A program made the position numbers and the translations under genes. Below are positions 44,115 through 52,425 of a stretch of DNA of 64,000 nucleotides, piece by piece. The notes beneath the pieces were generated by a model. It was given only the letters and a program-made list of their open reading frames with translations, did not search any database and was not told where the DNA came from. The stretch's first letter is position 1; every line of letters starts with the position of its first letter. The stretch is from Humibacter albus DSM 18994 (GTDB taxonomy: Bacteria > Actinomycetota > Actinomycetes > Actinomycetales > Microbacteriaceae), in contig NZ_ATXT01000011.1 of assembly GCF_000421825.1 (NCBI RefSeq), forward strand, positions 310,001-374,000, read 5' to 3'.

Positions 44115-44960
44115 ATGCCGGACCGGTACACGTACCCGGGCACCGAAGTTCTCATCAACCTCCCCGGCTACACCCGTCCGGAAGCGTGGAAGGCCGCCGA
44201 GACCGCGACTGTTGCTGCGCACATGTTCGAGCTGTACCGTGACCCGCTTCCCGGCGACTTCGACCTCGATCACCTCCGGGCGATCCACCAGCACCTGACC
44301 CAGGACATGTACTCCTGGGGCGGCAGCCTGCGCGAGACGGACACCGGCCCCGGCGGCACCGGCATCGCGCACTGCCGTCCCGAGTTCATCCCCGCCGAAG
44401 CCGAGCGCATCTTCACCGCTCTCTCCAAGATGGATCTCCTGAGCGGCCGCGACCTCGATAGCTTCTCCGCGGGCTTGGCCTGGGTATGGGGCGAGACGAC
44501 CGTGCTGCACCCCTTCCGGGACGTGAACACGCGCAGCCAGTTCGTCTTCTTCAACCAGCTCGCCACCCACGCAGGCTGGACGATCGACTGGACGTCCATC
44601 GACCCCTACGTCTTCGCGCATGCCCGTACCGTTGCGATCGTGCGCGACGAGACCGGCATCGAGGCGCTACTACACCCTGCGCTGATCCCGCTCGATGAAG
44701 CAACCCGACACGACGAGCTCCGCGACCGCCTCGCCCGCAGCCGCGAGACCTTCTTCACCCCGCGACAGCCGCGGAGCCCGACCGAACTCGACGCCGAACT
44801 GGACTCGGCCATGCACCGTCGAAGCGAGCATCTGCCACAAGTAGACTCGCGGCTAGCCGAAGCGCTGGAAGAACGCCGGTCCAAGCTTCCCCCACCGGAG
44901 TCATTCGGCCTCGGCTCAGGGCGCTCGAACGGGCGCCAACCACCCTCGCTCGGGCGCTGA
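44115..44960 (+). CDS. Fic-domain protein (probable AMP-transferase toxin) with non-canonical motif
   Basis: A 281-residue protein with YTYPGTEVLINLPGYTRPEAW at the start, a Fic core with the flap region (SWGGSLRETDTGPGGTGIAHCRPE) and the motif HPFRDVNTR (residues 132-140). The catalytic His132 and acidic Asp136 are kept, but the two Gly of HPFx(D/E)GNGR are Val137 and Thr139. Fic enzymes transfer AMP to protein hydroxyls. A charged tail (about 230-281) follows. With the VbhA-like gene it forms a VbhT/VbhA-type pair. Confidence 0.85.
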   Translation: MPDRYTYPGTEVLINLPGYTRPEAWKAAETATVAAHMFELYRDPLPGDFDLDHLRAIHQHLTQDMYSWGGSLRETDTGPGGTGIAHCRPEFIPAEAERIFTALSKMDLLSGRDLDSFSAGLAWVWGETTVLHPFRDVNTRSQFVFFNQLATHAGWTIDWTSIDPYVFAHARTVAIVRDETGIEALLHPALIPLDEATRHDELRDRLARSRETFFTPRQPRSPTELDAELDSAMHRRSEHLPQVDSRLAEALEERRSKLPPPESFGLGSGRSNGRQPPSLGR

Positions 44961-44974
44961 ACTGCTCACCCCAA

Positions 44975-44985
44975 AATCACCCCGA
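44975..44985. repeat. Right arm-type repeat
   Basis: AATCACCCCGA is identical to the left copy at 26019-26029 and has the same orientation. It lies 68 bp inside the right att repeat. A partial TCACCCC copy precedes it. Confidence 0.5.
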
Positions 44986-45053
44986 GGACGGATTCAGGGG
45001 TTCGTGAGGCACCCGAAGGCCCCGTAGAATCAAGAGAACCCGCGCTCCAAGCA

Positions 45054-45099
45054 CCTTCACACGGAAGAGGTCATCAGTTCGAGTCTGGTATCGCCCACC
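45054..45099 (+). repeat. Right attachment site (attR), tRNA-Val 3' remnant
   Basis: This 46-bp copy of the tRNA-Val(CAC) 3' half lacks the 5' half and cannot form a tRNA. It matches attL at 42 of 46 positions and marks the displaced original end of the gene. Confidence 0.88.
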
Positions 45100-45201
45100 G
45101 AAATCACGGGACGGGAACAGGCGACATGGCCTGTTCCCGTCCCGTGTCTGTGGGCTATGCCGCGAGCAAGCTCCGCCGCGCGACGCAGTGACGGAGCGCG
45201 T

Positions 45202-46476
45202 TCACACGTTCTCGAGCGCGTAGCCCTCTTCCCCGTGCACGAACGTGTCGACACCGGCGATCTCGTCCTCCGTCTTGATGCGGAACCCCATCGTCTTCTG
45301 GATGATCCAGCCGATGGCATACGCCATCGCGAAGGAATAGATCAGCACGCTGAACGCGCCGATCGCTTGAGCACCGAGCTGGGTGAGACTGCCGCCGTAC
45401 AGGAGGCTCGAGTACGGCTTCGACGCGTCACCGTCGATGTGCGTCAGGCCGAACACGCCGATGTAGAGCGTTCCGATCAGCCCTCCGATCAGGTGGATGC
45501 CGACCACATCCAGCGAGTCATCGAACCCGAGCTTGAACTTGAGATCGATGGCCACGGCGCAGACGGCACCGACGAGAAGGCCGAGCACGATCGCCCAGAA
45601 CGGCGTCAACGTGTTGCACGCAGGGGTGATGGCGACGAGGCCTGCGACAGCCCCGGACGCCGCTCCGATGGAGGTCGGCTTGCCGTCCTTGATCCGCTCC
45701 ACCACGAGCCAGCCGATGGTGGCAGCGGCGGGGGCGGCGAGCGTGTTGATCCAAGCCAGCGCCGCCACGCCGTCGACGGCGGCCTCAGAGCCGGCGTTGA
45801 AGCCGAACCAGCCGAACCAGAGGAGTGCAGCGCCGAGGAGCGTGAGGGGCACGTTGTGCGGCTTGTTCATTCCCTTCTGGAATCCGACACGCTTGCCGAG
45901 CACGAGAGCGAGAGCGAGGCCGGCCGCACCGGCGTTGATGTGTACCGCCGTGCCGCCCGCGAAGTCGTTCACGTGCAGGGTGTGCACGATCCAGCCGTCG
46001 CCGAGGTTGAACACCCAGTACGCCACAGGGAAGTACACGACCGTGACCCAGATGCCGGCGAACACCATCCAGGACCCGAACCGGGCGCGGTCGGCGATCG
46101 CGCCCGAGATCAGCGCGACGGTGATGATCGCGAACGTGGCCTGGAACCCGGCGAACGCGAGGCCGCCGAGATCGGGGGTGGCGCCGTCCTTGCCGAGCAG
46201 GCTGCTCAGTCCCCAGTCGGGCGTGCCGAGCACGCCGGGGATCAGGGGATGCCCGAAGACCAAGCCGTAACCGTAGAGCACCCAGAGCACACCGACGATG
46301 GCTATCGCGCCGAAACTCATCATCATCATGCTGATGACGCTCTTCGCCTTCACCATCCCGCCGTAGAAGAACGCCACGCCGGGCGTCATGAGCAGGACGA
46401 GCGCCGCTGCGACGAGGAGCCACAGCGAGTTCACGCTGCTCTCGGCGTCATACGCGGCCGCGGTGTGCAACAACAT
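45202..46476 (-). CDS. amt: Ammonium transporter (Amt/Mep/Rh family)
   Basis: A 424-residue, 11-helix membrane protein. It begins with a short exported N-terminus and has TPGVAFFYGGMV, the first pore-gate aromatic region, DFAGGTAVHINAGAAGLALA with the first pore His, and DDSLDVVGIHLIGGLIGTL with the second pore His. It imports ammonium at low nitrogen. Two GlnR-like boxes lie 116-162 bp upstream. No glnK (PII) gene follows; downstream is the tRNA-Val element junction. Confidence 0.96.
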   Translation of the reverse strand: MLLHTAAAYDAESSVNSLWLLVAAALVLLMTPGVAFFYGGMVKAKSVISMMMMSFGAIAIVGVLWVLYGYGLVFGHPLIPGVLGTPDWGLSSLLGKDGATPDLGGLAFAGFQATFAIITVALISGAIADRARFGSWMVFAGIWVTVVYFPVAYWVFNLGDGWIVHTLHVNDFAGGTAVHINAGAAGLALALVLGKRVGFQKGMNKPHNVPLTLLGAALLWFGWFGFNAGSEAAVDGVAALAWINTLAAPAAATIGWLVVERIKDGKPTSIGAASGAVAGLVAITPACNTLTPFWAIVLGLLVGAVCAVAIDLKFKLGFDDSLDVVGIHLIGGLIGTLYIGVFGLTHIDGDASKPYSSLLYGGSLTQLGAQAIGAFSVLIYSFAMAYAIGWIIQKTMGFRIKTEDEIAGVDTFVHGEEGYALENV

Positions 46477-46591
46477 GGGGTCTCCCTCTCGATGTCTGCC
46501 TGAGTCGCCGTCACGGCCCGCGTTGCGGCGGGGCGTTCAGATGAGGCGTCGTCAGTCTGCTGTCGACAGATTTCGAGCGAGAGATTCGGTT

Positions 46592-46607
46592 GTTTCGCCG
46601 CGGTTAC
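46592..46607 (-). promoter_or_regulatory. GlnR box, proximal
   Basis: On the minus strand GTAAC-n6-GAAAC is an exact match to the GlnR half-element pair (GTnAC-n6-GAAAC) described in Streptomyces. It is 116 bp upstream of the amt start. Confidence 0.65.
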
Positions 46608-46622
46608 ACGGACCCGCGGGAT

Positions 46623-46638
46623 GTAAACATCGTGTTTC
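46623..46638 (-). promoter_or_regulatory. GlnR box, distal
   Basis: On the minus strand GAAAC-n6-TTTAC matches GAAAC-n6-GTnAC with one mismatch, 15 bp upstream of the proximal box. It overlaps a GATGTAAACATC palindrome (46620-46631). Confidence 0.45.
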
Positions 46639-46672
46639 CGGCCCTGAAGGGCCGCGCAGGTGTCGCCACGGA

Positions 46673-47725
46673 TCAGTCGTGCGGCGGGATCTCCCCCGAC
46701 GTGAGCGCGATGAGGCGCGAAAGAGCACGCAGATACTTCTTGCGGTAGCCGCCCTGGAGCATCTCGGCGTCGAAGACGTCGCTGAGCGGTACCCCTGTCG
46801 CGACGATCGGGATCTCCGCGTCGTACACGCGATCCACGAACGCCACGAAGCGCAGCGCCTCCATCTGGTCGTGGAGCTGCTCGACGTCGGCGAGAGCGAT
46901 CGCATCGAGGCCGGCGACCAACTTGACGTATTTCGACGGATGCACGGTGGCGAGGTGTTCGATCACGTCGCGGAACCGGTCGGCGGACACCCGCTCGCCG
47001 CGTACGCTCATGGCCGACACGACGCCGTCGAAGGTGCCGTCGTCGACTGTCGTTGCAGTTCCCGAGACGTCGCGCCGCCGATAGTCGAGGCCGTCGATGC
47101 GCACCGTCTCGAAGTGAGACGACAGCGACTGGATCTCGCGAAGGAAGTCCGAAGCGGCGAAGCGGCCCTCCCCCAGCGCCTGAGGCGGAGTGTTGGACGT
47201 CGCGGCGATCCGCGTGCCGCTGCCGACGAGCGCGCCGAGGAGCCGCGTCATCATCATGGTGTCGCCCGGATCGTCGAGCTCGAACTCGTCGATGCAGATG
47301 AGCTTCGACCCGCGCAGCAGCTCGATCGTGGGCTGGAACCCGAGCGCGCCGACGAGCGCCGTGTACTCGATGAACGTTCCGAAATACTTCGGGCCGGGGG
47401 CTTCGTGCCAGAGCGCCGCGAGAAGGTGGGTCTTGCCGACGCCGAAACCGCCGTCGAGATAGACGCCGGGCTTGTGCTCGACGGCCTTCTTGCGGCCCCA
47501 GCCGAAGAAGCCGCTCGGTCGTGGCGGCTCCCACGAGTTCGCGAACGAGCGCAGGGTTGCCACGGCCTGGGCCTGCGACGGGAAATCCTTGTCGGGACGA
47601 TACGAGTCGAACGTGGCAGTGTGGAACTGCGGCGGCGGAACGAGCTCGGCAGCGATCTCGCGACCCGTTATCGACGGCGTCACCTCGGTGAGGTGGGCGG
47701 CTGCAGGAAGCGCGTGCGCGGACAT
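46673..47725 (-). CDS. zapE: ZapE/AFG1-like AAA ATPase
   Basis: A 350-residue P-loop ATPase with Walker A GGFGVGKTH (about 93-101), Walker B LICIDEFELDD and the SNTPP segment typical of AFG1/ZapE. In E. coli ZapE associates with the division ring. The C-terminal YRKKYLRALSRL is family-typical. It stands between amt and a divergent sulfurtransferase gene. Confidence 0.9.
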   Translation of the reverse strand: MSAHALPAAAHLTEVTPSITGREIAAELVPPPQFHTATFDSYRPDKDFPSQAQAVATLRSFANSWEPPRPSGFFGWGRKKAVEHKPGVYLDGGFGVGKTHLLAALWHEAPGPKYFGTFIEYTALVGALGFQPTIELLRGSKLICIDEFELDDPGDTMMMTRLLGALVGSGTRIAATSNTPPQALGEGRFAASDFLREIQSLSSHFETVRIDGLDYRRRDVSGTATTVDDGTFDGVVSAMSVRGERVSADRFRDVIEHLATVHPSKYVKLVAGLDAIALADVEQLHDQMEALRFVAFVDRVYDAEIPIVATGVPLSDVFDAEMLQGGYRKKYLRALSRLIALTSGEIPPHD

Positions 47726-47862
47726 CTGTTCCTTTGTGTCGAAGTCTTACAGGGCCCCAGCAGCGCACCTCGCGACCTGCGTAAGTTCACCTGAGGGACA
47801 GGCGTCAAGCCTAACCGGCCGGCAACCCCCGCCGACCGCAGCCACAGACCGAGGAGGAAGAC

Positions 47863-48765
47863 ATGACCGTGGGATTCGACGATGCCGCGAAGTTCGCCGA
47901 GTACGCGCATCCGGAGAGGCTCGTGAGCACCGAATGGCTCGCGGCTCATCTCGGCGACGAGGGACTCGTGGTGGTGGAATCCGACGAGGACGTTCTGCTG
48001 TACGAGACGGGTCACATTCCCACCGCGGTCAAGATCGACTGGCACACCGACCTCAACGACCCGGTGCTGCGCGACTTCGTCTCCGGCGAGCGTTTCGCCC
48101 AATTGCTCGGCGAGAAGGGTATCGGCCGCGACACCACCGTCGTCATCTACGGCGACAAGAACAACTGGTGGGCCGCGTACGCGCTCTGGATCTTCACTCT
48201 CTTCGGCCACGAGGACGTCCGTCTGCTGGACGGCGGCCGTGACAAGTGGATCGCAGAGGGCCGCGAGCTGACCACCGACGTGCCCACGCCCGCCGCCGTG
48301 GAGTACCCGGTCGTCGCCCGCGACGACAGCAAGGTGCGCGCGTTCAAGGAGGACGTGCTCGCCCGCCTCGGCAAGGGCCCGCTGATCGACGTTCGGTCAC
48401 CCGAGGAATACAGCGGTGAGCGCACGGAGATCCCCGGCTATCCGACGGAGAGCGCGCTGCGCCCCGGGCACATCCCCTCCGCCGCGTCCGTCCCGTGGGC
48501 TCGCGCAGCGGCGCCGGATGCCACCTTCCGCACTCGCGAAGAGCTCGAGGCCATCTACAAGGGCGAGGCAGGTCTCGCCGACGGCGACGACGTGATCGCG
48601 TACTGCCGCATCGGCGAGCGCTCTAGCCACACATGGTTCGTCCTGACGCACCTTCTCGGCTTCGAGAACGTGCGCAACTACGACGGTTCCTGGACCGAGT
48701 GGGGCAGCGCCGTGCGCGTTCCGATCGTCAAGGGCGCCGACCGCGGCGAGGTCCCCGCGGCGTGA
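47863..48765 (+). CDS. sseA: Thiosulfate/3-mercaptopyruvate sulfurtransferase
   Basis: A 300-residue protein with two rhodanese domains: an inactive N-terminal one ([23 protein letters not shown]) and a catalytic one with the loop CRIGERSSH carrying the persulfide Cys. GAGGAGGAAG precedes the ATG. It transfers sulfane sulfur. It is followed by a hairpin and sufE, a pairing conserved in actinobacteria. Confidence 0.93.
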   Translation: MTVGFDDAAKFAEYAHPERLVSTEWLAAHLGDEGLVVVESDEDVLLYETGHIPTAVKIDWHTDLNDPVLRDFVSGERFAQLLGEKGIGRDTTVVIYGDKNNWWAAYALWIFTLFGHEDVRLLDGGRDKWIAEGRELTTDVPTPAAVEYPVVARDDSKVRAFKEDVLARLGKGPLIDVRSPEEYSGERTEIPGYPTESALRPGHIPSAASVPWARAAAPDATFRTREELEAIYKGEAGLADGDDVIAYCRIGERSSHTWFVLTHLLGFENVRNYDGSWTEWGSAVRVPIVKGADRGEVPAA

Positions 48766-48772
48766 TGTGAAA

Positions 48773-48811
48773 CACCAGGGCGGGCGCGGATGTCCCGCGC
48801 CCGCTCTGGTG
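48773..48811 (+). terminator. Strong hairpin between sseA and sufE
   Basis: The stem CACCAG-GCGGGCGCGG / CCCGCGCCCGC-CTGGTG has about 16 paired bases and a short loop, starting 7 nt after the sseA stop. There is no long T tract, as is common in high-GC actinobacteria. Confidence 0.65.
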
Positions 48812-48858
48812 CGCCTCGCCCCGCGACACCGGGGCTCGGATGCGACAATGGATGCCTG

Positions 48859-49299
48859 ATGACGATCACCGCTCTCCCCACCGCCCTCCAGGAGATCAAG
48901 GACGAGTTCCTCGCTCTCGAACTGCGTGAACGGCTGCAGCTTCTGCTCGAGTTCGCGAACGAGTTGCCGGAACTCCCGGAGCGGTACCGCGATCATCCCG
49001 ATCTCTTCGAGCGGGTGGTCGAGTGCCAGTCGCCGGTGTACCTCTTCGTCGAAGTCGGCGACGATGACGTCGTGCAGCTCTTCGCCACCGCTCCGCGCGA
49101 GTCGCCGACGACGCGGGGCTTCGCCGCGATTCTCGTGGAGGGCTTGGCGGGCCTGACGGTCGACGAGGTCCTCGCCGTGCCGGACGACTTCCCTCAGACC
49201 CTCGGGCTCGCGGAGGCCGTCTCTCCGCTCCGCGTGCGTGGCATGACGGCCATGCTCGGCAGGACCAAGCACCAGGTCCAGCTCAAGCGCCACTCCTGA
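48859..49299 (+). CDS. sufE: SufE-family sulfur acceptor protein
   Basis: A 146-residue SufE domain protein with the acceptor Cys in VVECQSPVYLFVEV and the conserved RGFAAILVEGL and VPDDFPQTLGLAEAVSPLRVRGMTAML segments. It accepts sulfur from a SufS-type desulfurase or works with the neighbouring sulfurtransferase. Its 3' end overlaps the convergent hydrolase gene by 17 bp. Confidence 0.93.
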   Translation: MTITALPTALQEIKDEFLALELRERLQLLLEFANELPELPERYRDHPDLFERVVECQSPVYLFVEVGDDDVVQLFATAPRESPTTRGFAAILVEGLAGLTVDEVLAVPDDFPQTLGLAEAVSPLRVRGMTAMLGRTKHQVQLKRHS

Positions 49300-50488
49300 C
49301 GCCGACGGAATCGAGCCCGTCCAACCAGCCGTCGATCGCCGCGTTCCATCGCTCGGCGTCGTAGTTCCACAGCTTGGTGTGCTTGGCGCTCACGAACGGC
49401 ACGAAGGTGACGATGTCGGGACGGAGTTCCGCCAAGCGACGCGATGATCCCGAAGGCACATACCCGTCGTCGTCGCTGTGCATCAGCAGTACGGGAACGG
49501 TGAGCTCGTTCGCTCTCATCGTGAAGTCGAGCGACGCGAGACCGACGGGAGCGCGTTGGCCCACGATCGTGTTCGCCCAGGTCGAGTCGAGCAGCGCCAG
49601 CGCGCCGCGGGTGACGGGCTGAGGGAGCCTCATCTCGTCGGCCTGGAATTCGAGCGTCTCGAACCAGTTGATTACCGGGGAGTCGAGCATGATCGCTCGC
49701 ACGCGGTCGGCTCGCGGCGACCGCACGGCGGTCTGCAGCACTATCGCGCCTCCCATCGACCATCCGACGAGCACGATGTCTTCGGCACCGTGGGCGAGTG
49801 CGTAGGCGATCGCCGCATCCACGTCGTGCCACTCGGTCGCGCCGAGGCCGTACCTCCGGTCGTCGCTGTCCGGTGCGTCGGTGTCGTTGCGGTAACTGAT
49901 CGCGAGGCTCGTGTAACCGTGACGGTGAAACGCGGGAATAGCACGGAGCGTCTCCTGGCGGCGCGCACCCCTTCCGTGAACATGGATCGCCCAGTGCGCG
50001 CTGCGCTCCGCGCCCGGGAAGAGCCAGGCCGGTGCCGAGCCGTCGTCGACCGCGATGTCGACACTGTGCACCGGGAGGCCGAGCTCCTCCGGCGACGTGA
50101 AGTACCACCCCGTGATGCGCCCCTGGCGCGCGACGGCGAGATCGCCCCACCGCACCTCGTCCACAGCGCGCACGACGCTGTCCCCGTCGTCGCTGAGCAC
50201 GTCGCCGACCAGGGCGTATCCGCGGTCTCCTGAGAACCACAAGCCGTACCGTCCGTTCACGTGGAGCGAGTCGGCGGCGCCCGAGAGCGTGACTGTCGAA
50301 AGATCAGGTGCGATCGAACGGATGACGACGTCCTGCTTCCAGCGTCGAACGGGGGTCACGACCGTGCGCGCCGTCATCGTCGCGGCGATCGCATATGCGG
50401 CCGCCGTGGTGATGGCCAGCGCGGCCCCCGCGGCCAGCGGAACCAGCGCGGCTCCCAGACGACGACCCACCGCGGCTCCCCTCGTCAT
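49283..50488 (-). CDS. Membrane-anchored alpha/beta hydrolase
   Basis: A 401-residue protein with an N-terminal signal/anchor helix (about 13-38), a beta-rich region of about 100 residues, and an alpha/beta-hydrolase domain with IHVHGRGARR (oxyanion strand), nucleophile elbow VGWSMGGA, acid Asp in LLMHSDDDGYVP and His in VSAKHTKLWN. It resembles acyl-peptide hydrolase or lipase-like enzymes; the substrate is unknown. Confidence 0.85.
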   Translation of the reverse strand: MTRGAAVGRRLGAALVPLAAGAALAITTAAAYAIAATMTARTVVTPVRRWKQDVVIRSIAPDLSTVTLSGAADSLHVNGRYGLWFSGDRGYALVGDVLSDDGDSVVRAVDEVRWGDLAVARQGRITGWYFTSPEELGLPVHSVDIAVDDGSAPAWLFPGAERSAHWAIHVHGRGARRQETLRAIPAFHRHGYTSLAISYRNDTDAPDSDDRRYGLGATEWHDVDAAIAYALAHGAEDIVLVGWSMGGAIVLQTAVRSPRADRVRAIMLDSPVINWFETLEFQADEMRLPQPVTRGALALLDSTWANTIVGQRAPVGLASLDFTMRANELTVPVLLMHSDDDGYVPSGSSRRLAELRPDIVTFVPFVSAKHTKLWNYDAERWNAAIDGWLDGLDSVGVRSGA

Positions 50489-50570
50489 TCAGCAGTGCCA
50501 CCGTGCAAGCCGACGGCGCGACGCGGCGTGCCTGCTGCGAACTCCTGAGGCGAAACTCTAGTCTGCTGGC

Positions 50571-51164
50571 GTGTCTCCTTTCTCCGCCCACCCGGGAATC
50601 CCCACGGAGTTCGGTGCCGCCGCCGATTCGATCCGGCGGTTCGACGCGCGGAAAGAGCTGACGATCAGTGAGATTCCCGCACCGACCGGTCTGGCTCCCC
50701 ACGCCGTGGCCTTCGCCGCGGACGTGTCTCCGGTCCACCACGGGCGCGACTCCGACCTGGGCACGGGCCGTTTCGTCCTGCTCTACGACGCGGCCGCTCC
50801 GGAGGAATGGGGCGGTCGCTTCCGAGTCGTGTGCTTCGCGCAAGCGCCTTTGGAGACGGACATCGGGCTCGACCCGTTTCTCGCGGACGTCACCTGGTCT
50901 TGGCTGATCGACGCACTCGATCAACGCAGTGCCGACTACACGGCGGCGTCGGGGACGGCGACCAAGATCATCTCGACGGGCTTCGGAGAGCTCGCTCGGC
51001 AAGGAGACGGGGCTCAGATCGAGTTGCGCGCGTCATGGACGCCCGGCGGGTCCGACCTGCACGCGCACGTCGAGGCGTGGGGTGATCTGCTCTGCATGCT
51101 CGCCGGCATCCCGCCGCTCCCGGACGGCGTGCGCCTGCTGACTCAGCGGAGAGCACGTGACTGA
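50571..51164 (+). CDS. DUF3000 family protein
   Basis: A 197-residue protein from GTG 50571. It has an actinobacterial DUF3000 layout: EIPAPTGLAPHAVAFAADV, GTGRFVLLYDAAAPEEWGGRFRVVCFAQAPLETDIG and the C-terminal ELRASWTPGG then EAWGDLLCMLAGIPPLPDGVRLL. Function is unknown. Its 3' end overlaps the rnd gene start, and the DUF3000-rnd pair is conserved in actinobacteria. Confidence 0.88.
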   Translation: MSPFSAHPGIPTEFGAAADSIRRFDARKELTISEIPAPTGLAPHAVAFAADVSPVHHGRDSDLGTGRFVLLYDAAAPEEWGGRFRVVCFAQAPLETDIGLDPFLADVTWSWLIDALDQRSADYTAASGTATKIISTGFGELARQGDGAQIELRASWTPGGSDLHAHVEAWGDLLCMLAGIPPLPDGVRLLTQRRARD

Positions 51165-52353
51165 ATACGACGTCGTCGACACCCCGGAGAAGTACCGCGA
51201 GGCGGTCGACGCACTGCGATCCGGTACCGGGCCGGTGGGTGTCGACGCGGAGCGCGCGTCGGGTTTCCGGTACTCTCAGCGCGCCTATCTGATTCAGATG
51301 TACCGACGAGACTCGGGCGTGTACCTATTCGATCCCCCGGCCATCGGCGATTTCACGGGACTGCAGGATGCCATCGGCGACATCCCCTGGATCCTCCACG
51401 CCGCCAGCCAAGACCTCGCCTGCTTGCGCGAAGTGGGGCTGAACCCGTCGACGATCTTCGATACCGAGCTCGGCGCACGTCTGCTCGGCTTCCCGAAGGT
51501 GGGGCTGGGCACGATCGTCGAGGAGTTGCTCGGCGTCCACCTGGCCAAAGAGCACTCCGCTGCCGACTGGTCGACGAGGCCGCTCCCCCAGCCGTGGCTC
51601 ACGTATGCCGCGCTCGATGTCGAGCTGCTCGTCGACCTGATGGAGGCCGAACAGGAGCTGCTGGCCGAGAACGAGAAAGGCGACATCGCCGCCCAGGAGT
51701 TCCAGTACGAGCTCGACCGGGAACCCAAGCCACCTCGCGCCGAACCCTGGCGCCGGTTGTCAGGAGTGCATTCGATCCGGGGGCTGCGCAATCTCGCGGT
51801 GGCCCGTGAACTCTGGCTGGCACGCGACGAACTGGCGAGCACGCGAGACACCGCGCCCGGTCGCCTGCTGCCCGACGCGTCGATCACGGTGGCCGCGAAG
51901 GCCCTCCCCGGCTCGAAACGCGAGTTGGCGGCCATGAAGGATTTCACCGGACGCGCGAGCAGGGCTGAGCTCGACCGCTGGTGGGATGCCATCAGCCGGG
52001 GACGTACGACGGAGGATCTGCCTGTGCTGCGAGCGAGCAGCGAGAGCATTCCGCCGCCTCGCGCGTGGGCCGACCGCAACCCGGAGGCGCACCGACGGCT
52101 GCGCACGGCGCGTGAAGCACTGACGAAGCTCGCGATCTCCTTGCACATGCCCACCGAGAATCTGCTCGCTCCCGACACGTTGCGCCAGCTCGCGTGGGCA
52201 CCGCCGGAGCCCATCGGCACCGAGACGATCGCGAACGCGATGAGGGGTGCGCACGTGCGGCCGTGGCAGGTGGCGGCGACCGCGGCGACGGTGTCCGCAG
52301 CGTTTGTCGAAGCGGGCCAATCGGCCGAGGAACGGCCCGAAAAAGGTTCGTAG
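51157..52353 (+). CDS. rnd: RNase D-like 3'-5' exonuclease with HRDC domain
   Basis: A 398-residue protein. The DEDDy exonuclease domain has Exo I VGVDAERASGFRYSQRAYLIQM, Exo II ILHAASQDLACL and Exo III LTYAALDVELLVDL; the C-terminal part (about 210-290) is an HRDC domain, followed by a second helical domain. It would trim tRNA or other RNA 3' ends. It starts with GTG overlapping the DUF3000 stop. Confidence 0.92.
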   Translation: MTEYDVVDTPEKYREAVDALRSGTGPVGVDAERASGFRYSQRAYLIQMYRRDSGVYLFDPPAIGDFTGLQDAIGDIPWILHAASQDLACLREVGLNPSTIFDTELGARLLGFPKVGLGTIVEELLGVHLAKEHSAADWSTRPLPQPWLTYAALDVELLVDLMEAEQELLAENEKGDIAAQEFQYELDREPKPPRAEPWRRLSGVHSIRGLRNLAVARELWLARDELASTRDTAPGRLLPDASITVAAKALPGSKRELAAMKDFTGRASRAELDRWWDAISRGRTTEDLPVLRASSESIPPPRAWADRNPEAHRRLRTAREALTKLAISLHMPTENLLAPDTLRQLAWAPPEPIGTETIANAMRGAHVRPWQVAATAATVSAAFVEAGQSAEERPEKGS

Positions 52354-52425
52354 GTTCGCTCAATCGATTCCCCGCGCCCCGGCGTCGTTCCTAGGATCGA
52401 CGAAGACCTGATCATGGGAGGCGAA

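Larger units (their letters stand above)
25887..45099. mobile_element. tRNA-Val-integrated mobilisable element, about 19.2 kb
   Basis: The element is bounded by direct repeats matching the 3' part of tRNA-Val(CAC). A tyrosine integrase and a helix-turn-helix excisionase lie at the left end, and a MobF relaxase lies towards the right end. Cargo comprises a metal transporter with a two-component system, an arsenic module, a flavin electron-transfer cassette, an IS481-family insertion and a VbhA/Fic pair. No VirB4, VirD4/TraG or replication initiator is visible, so it fits an integrative mobilisable element needing helper conjugation machinery. Confidence 0.85.

Noticed and set aside
45054-45099. 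Possible second tRNA-Val gene
   Set aside because: Only the 3' half is present; there is no D arm or 5' acceptor strand, so it is an att remnant.
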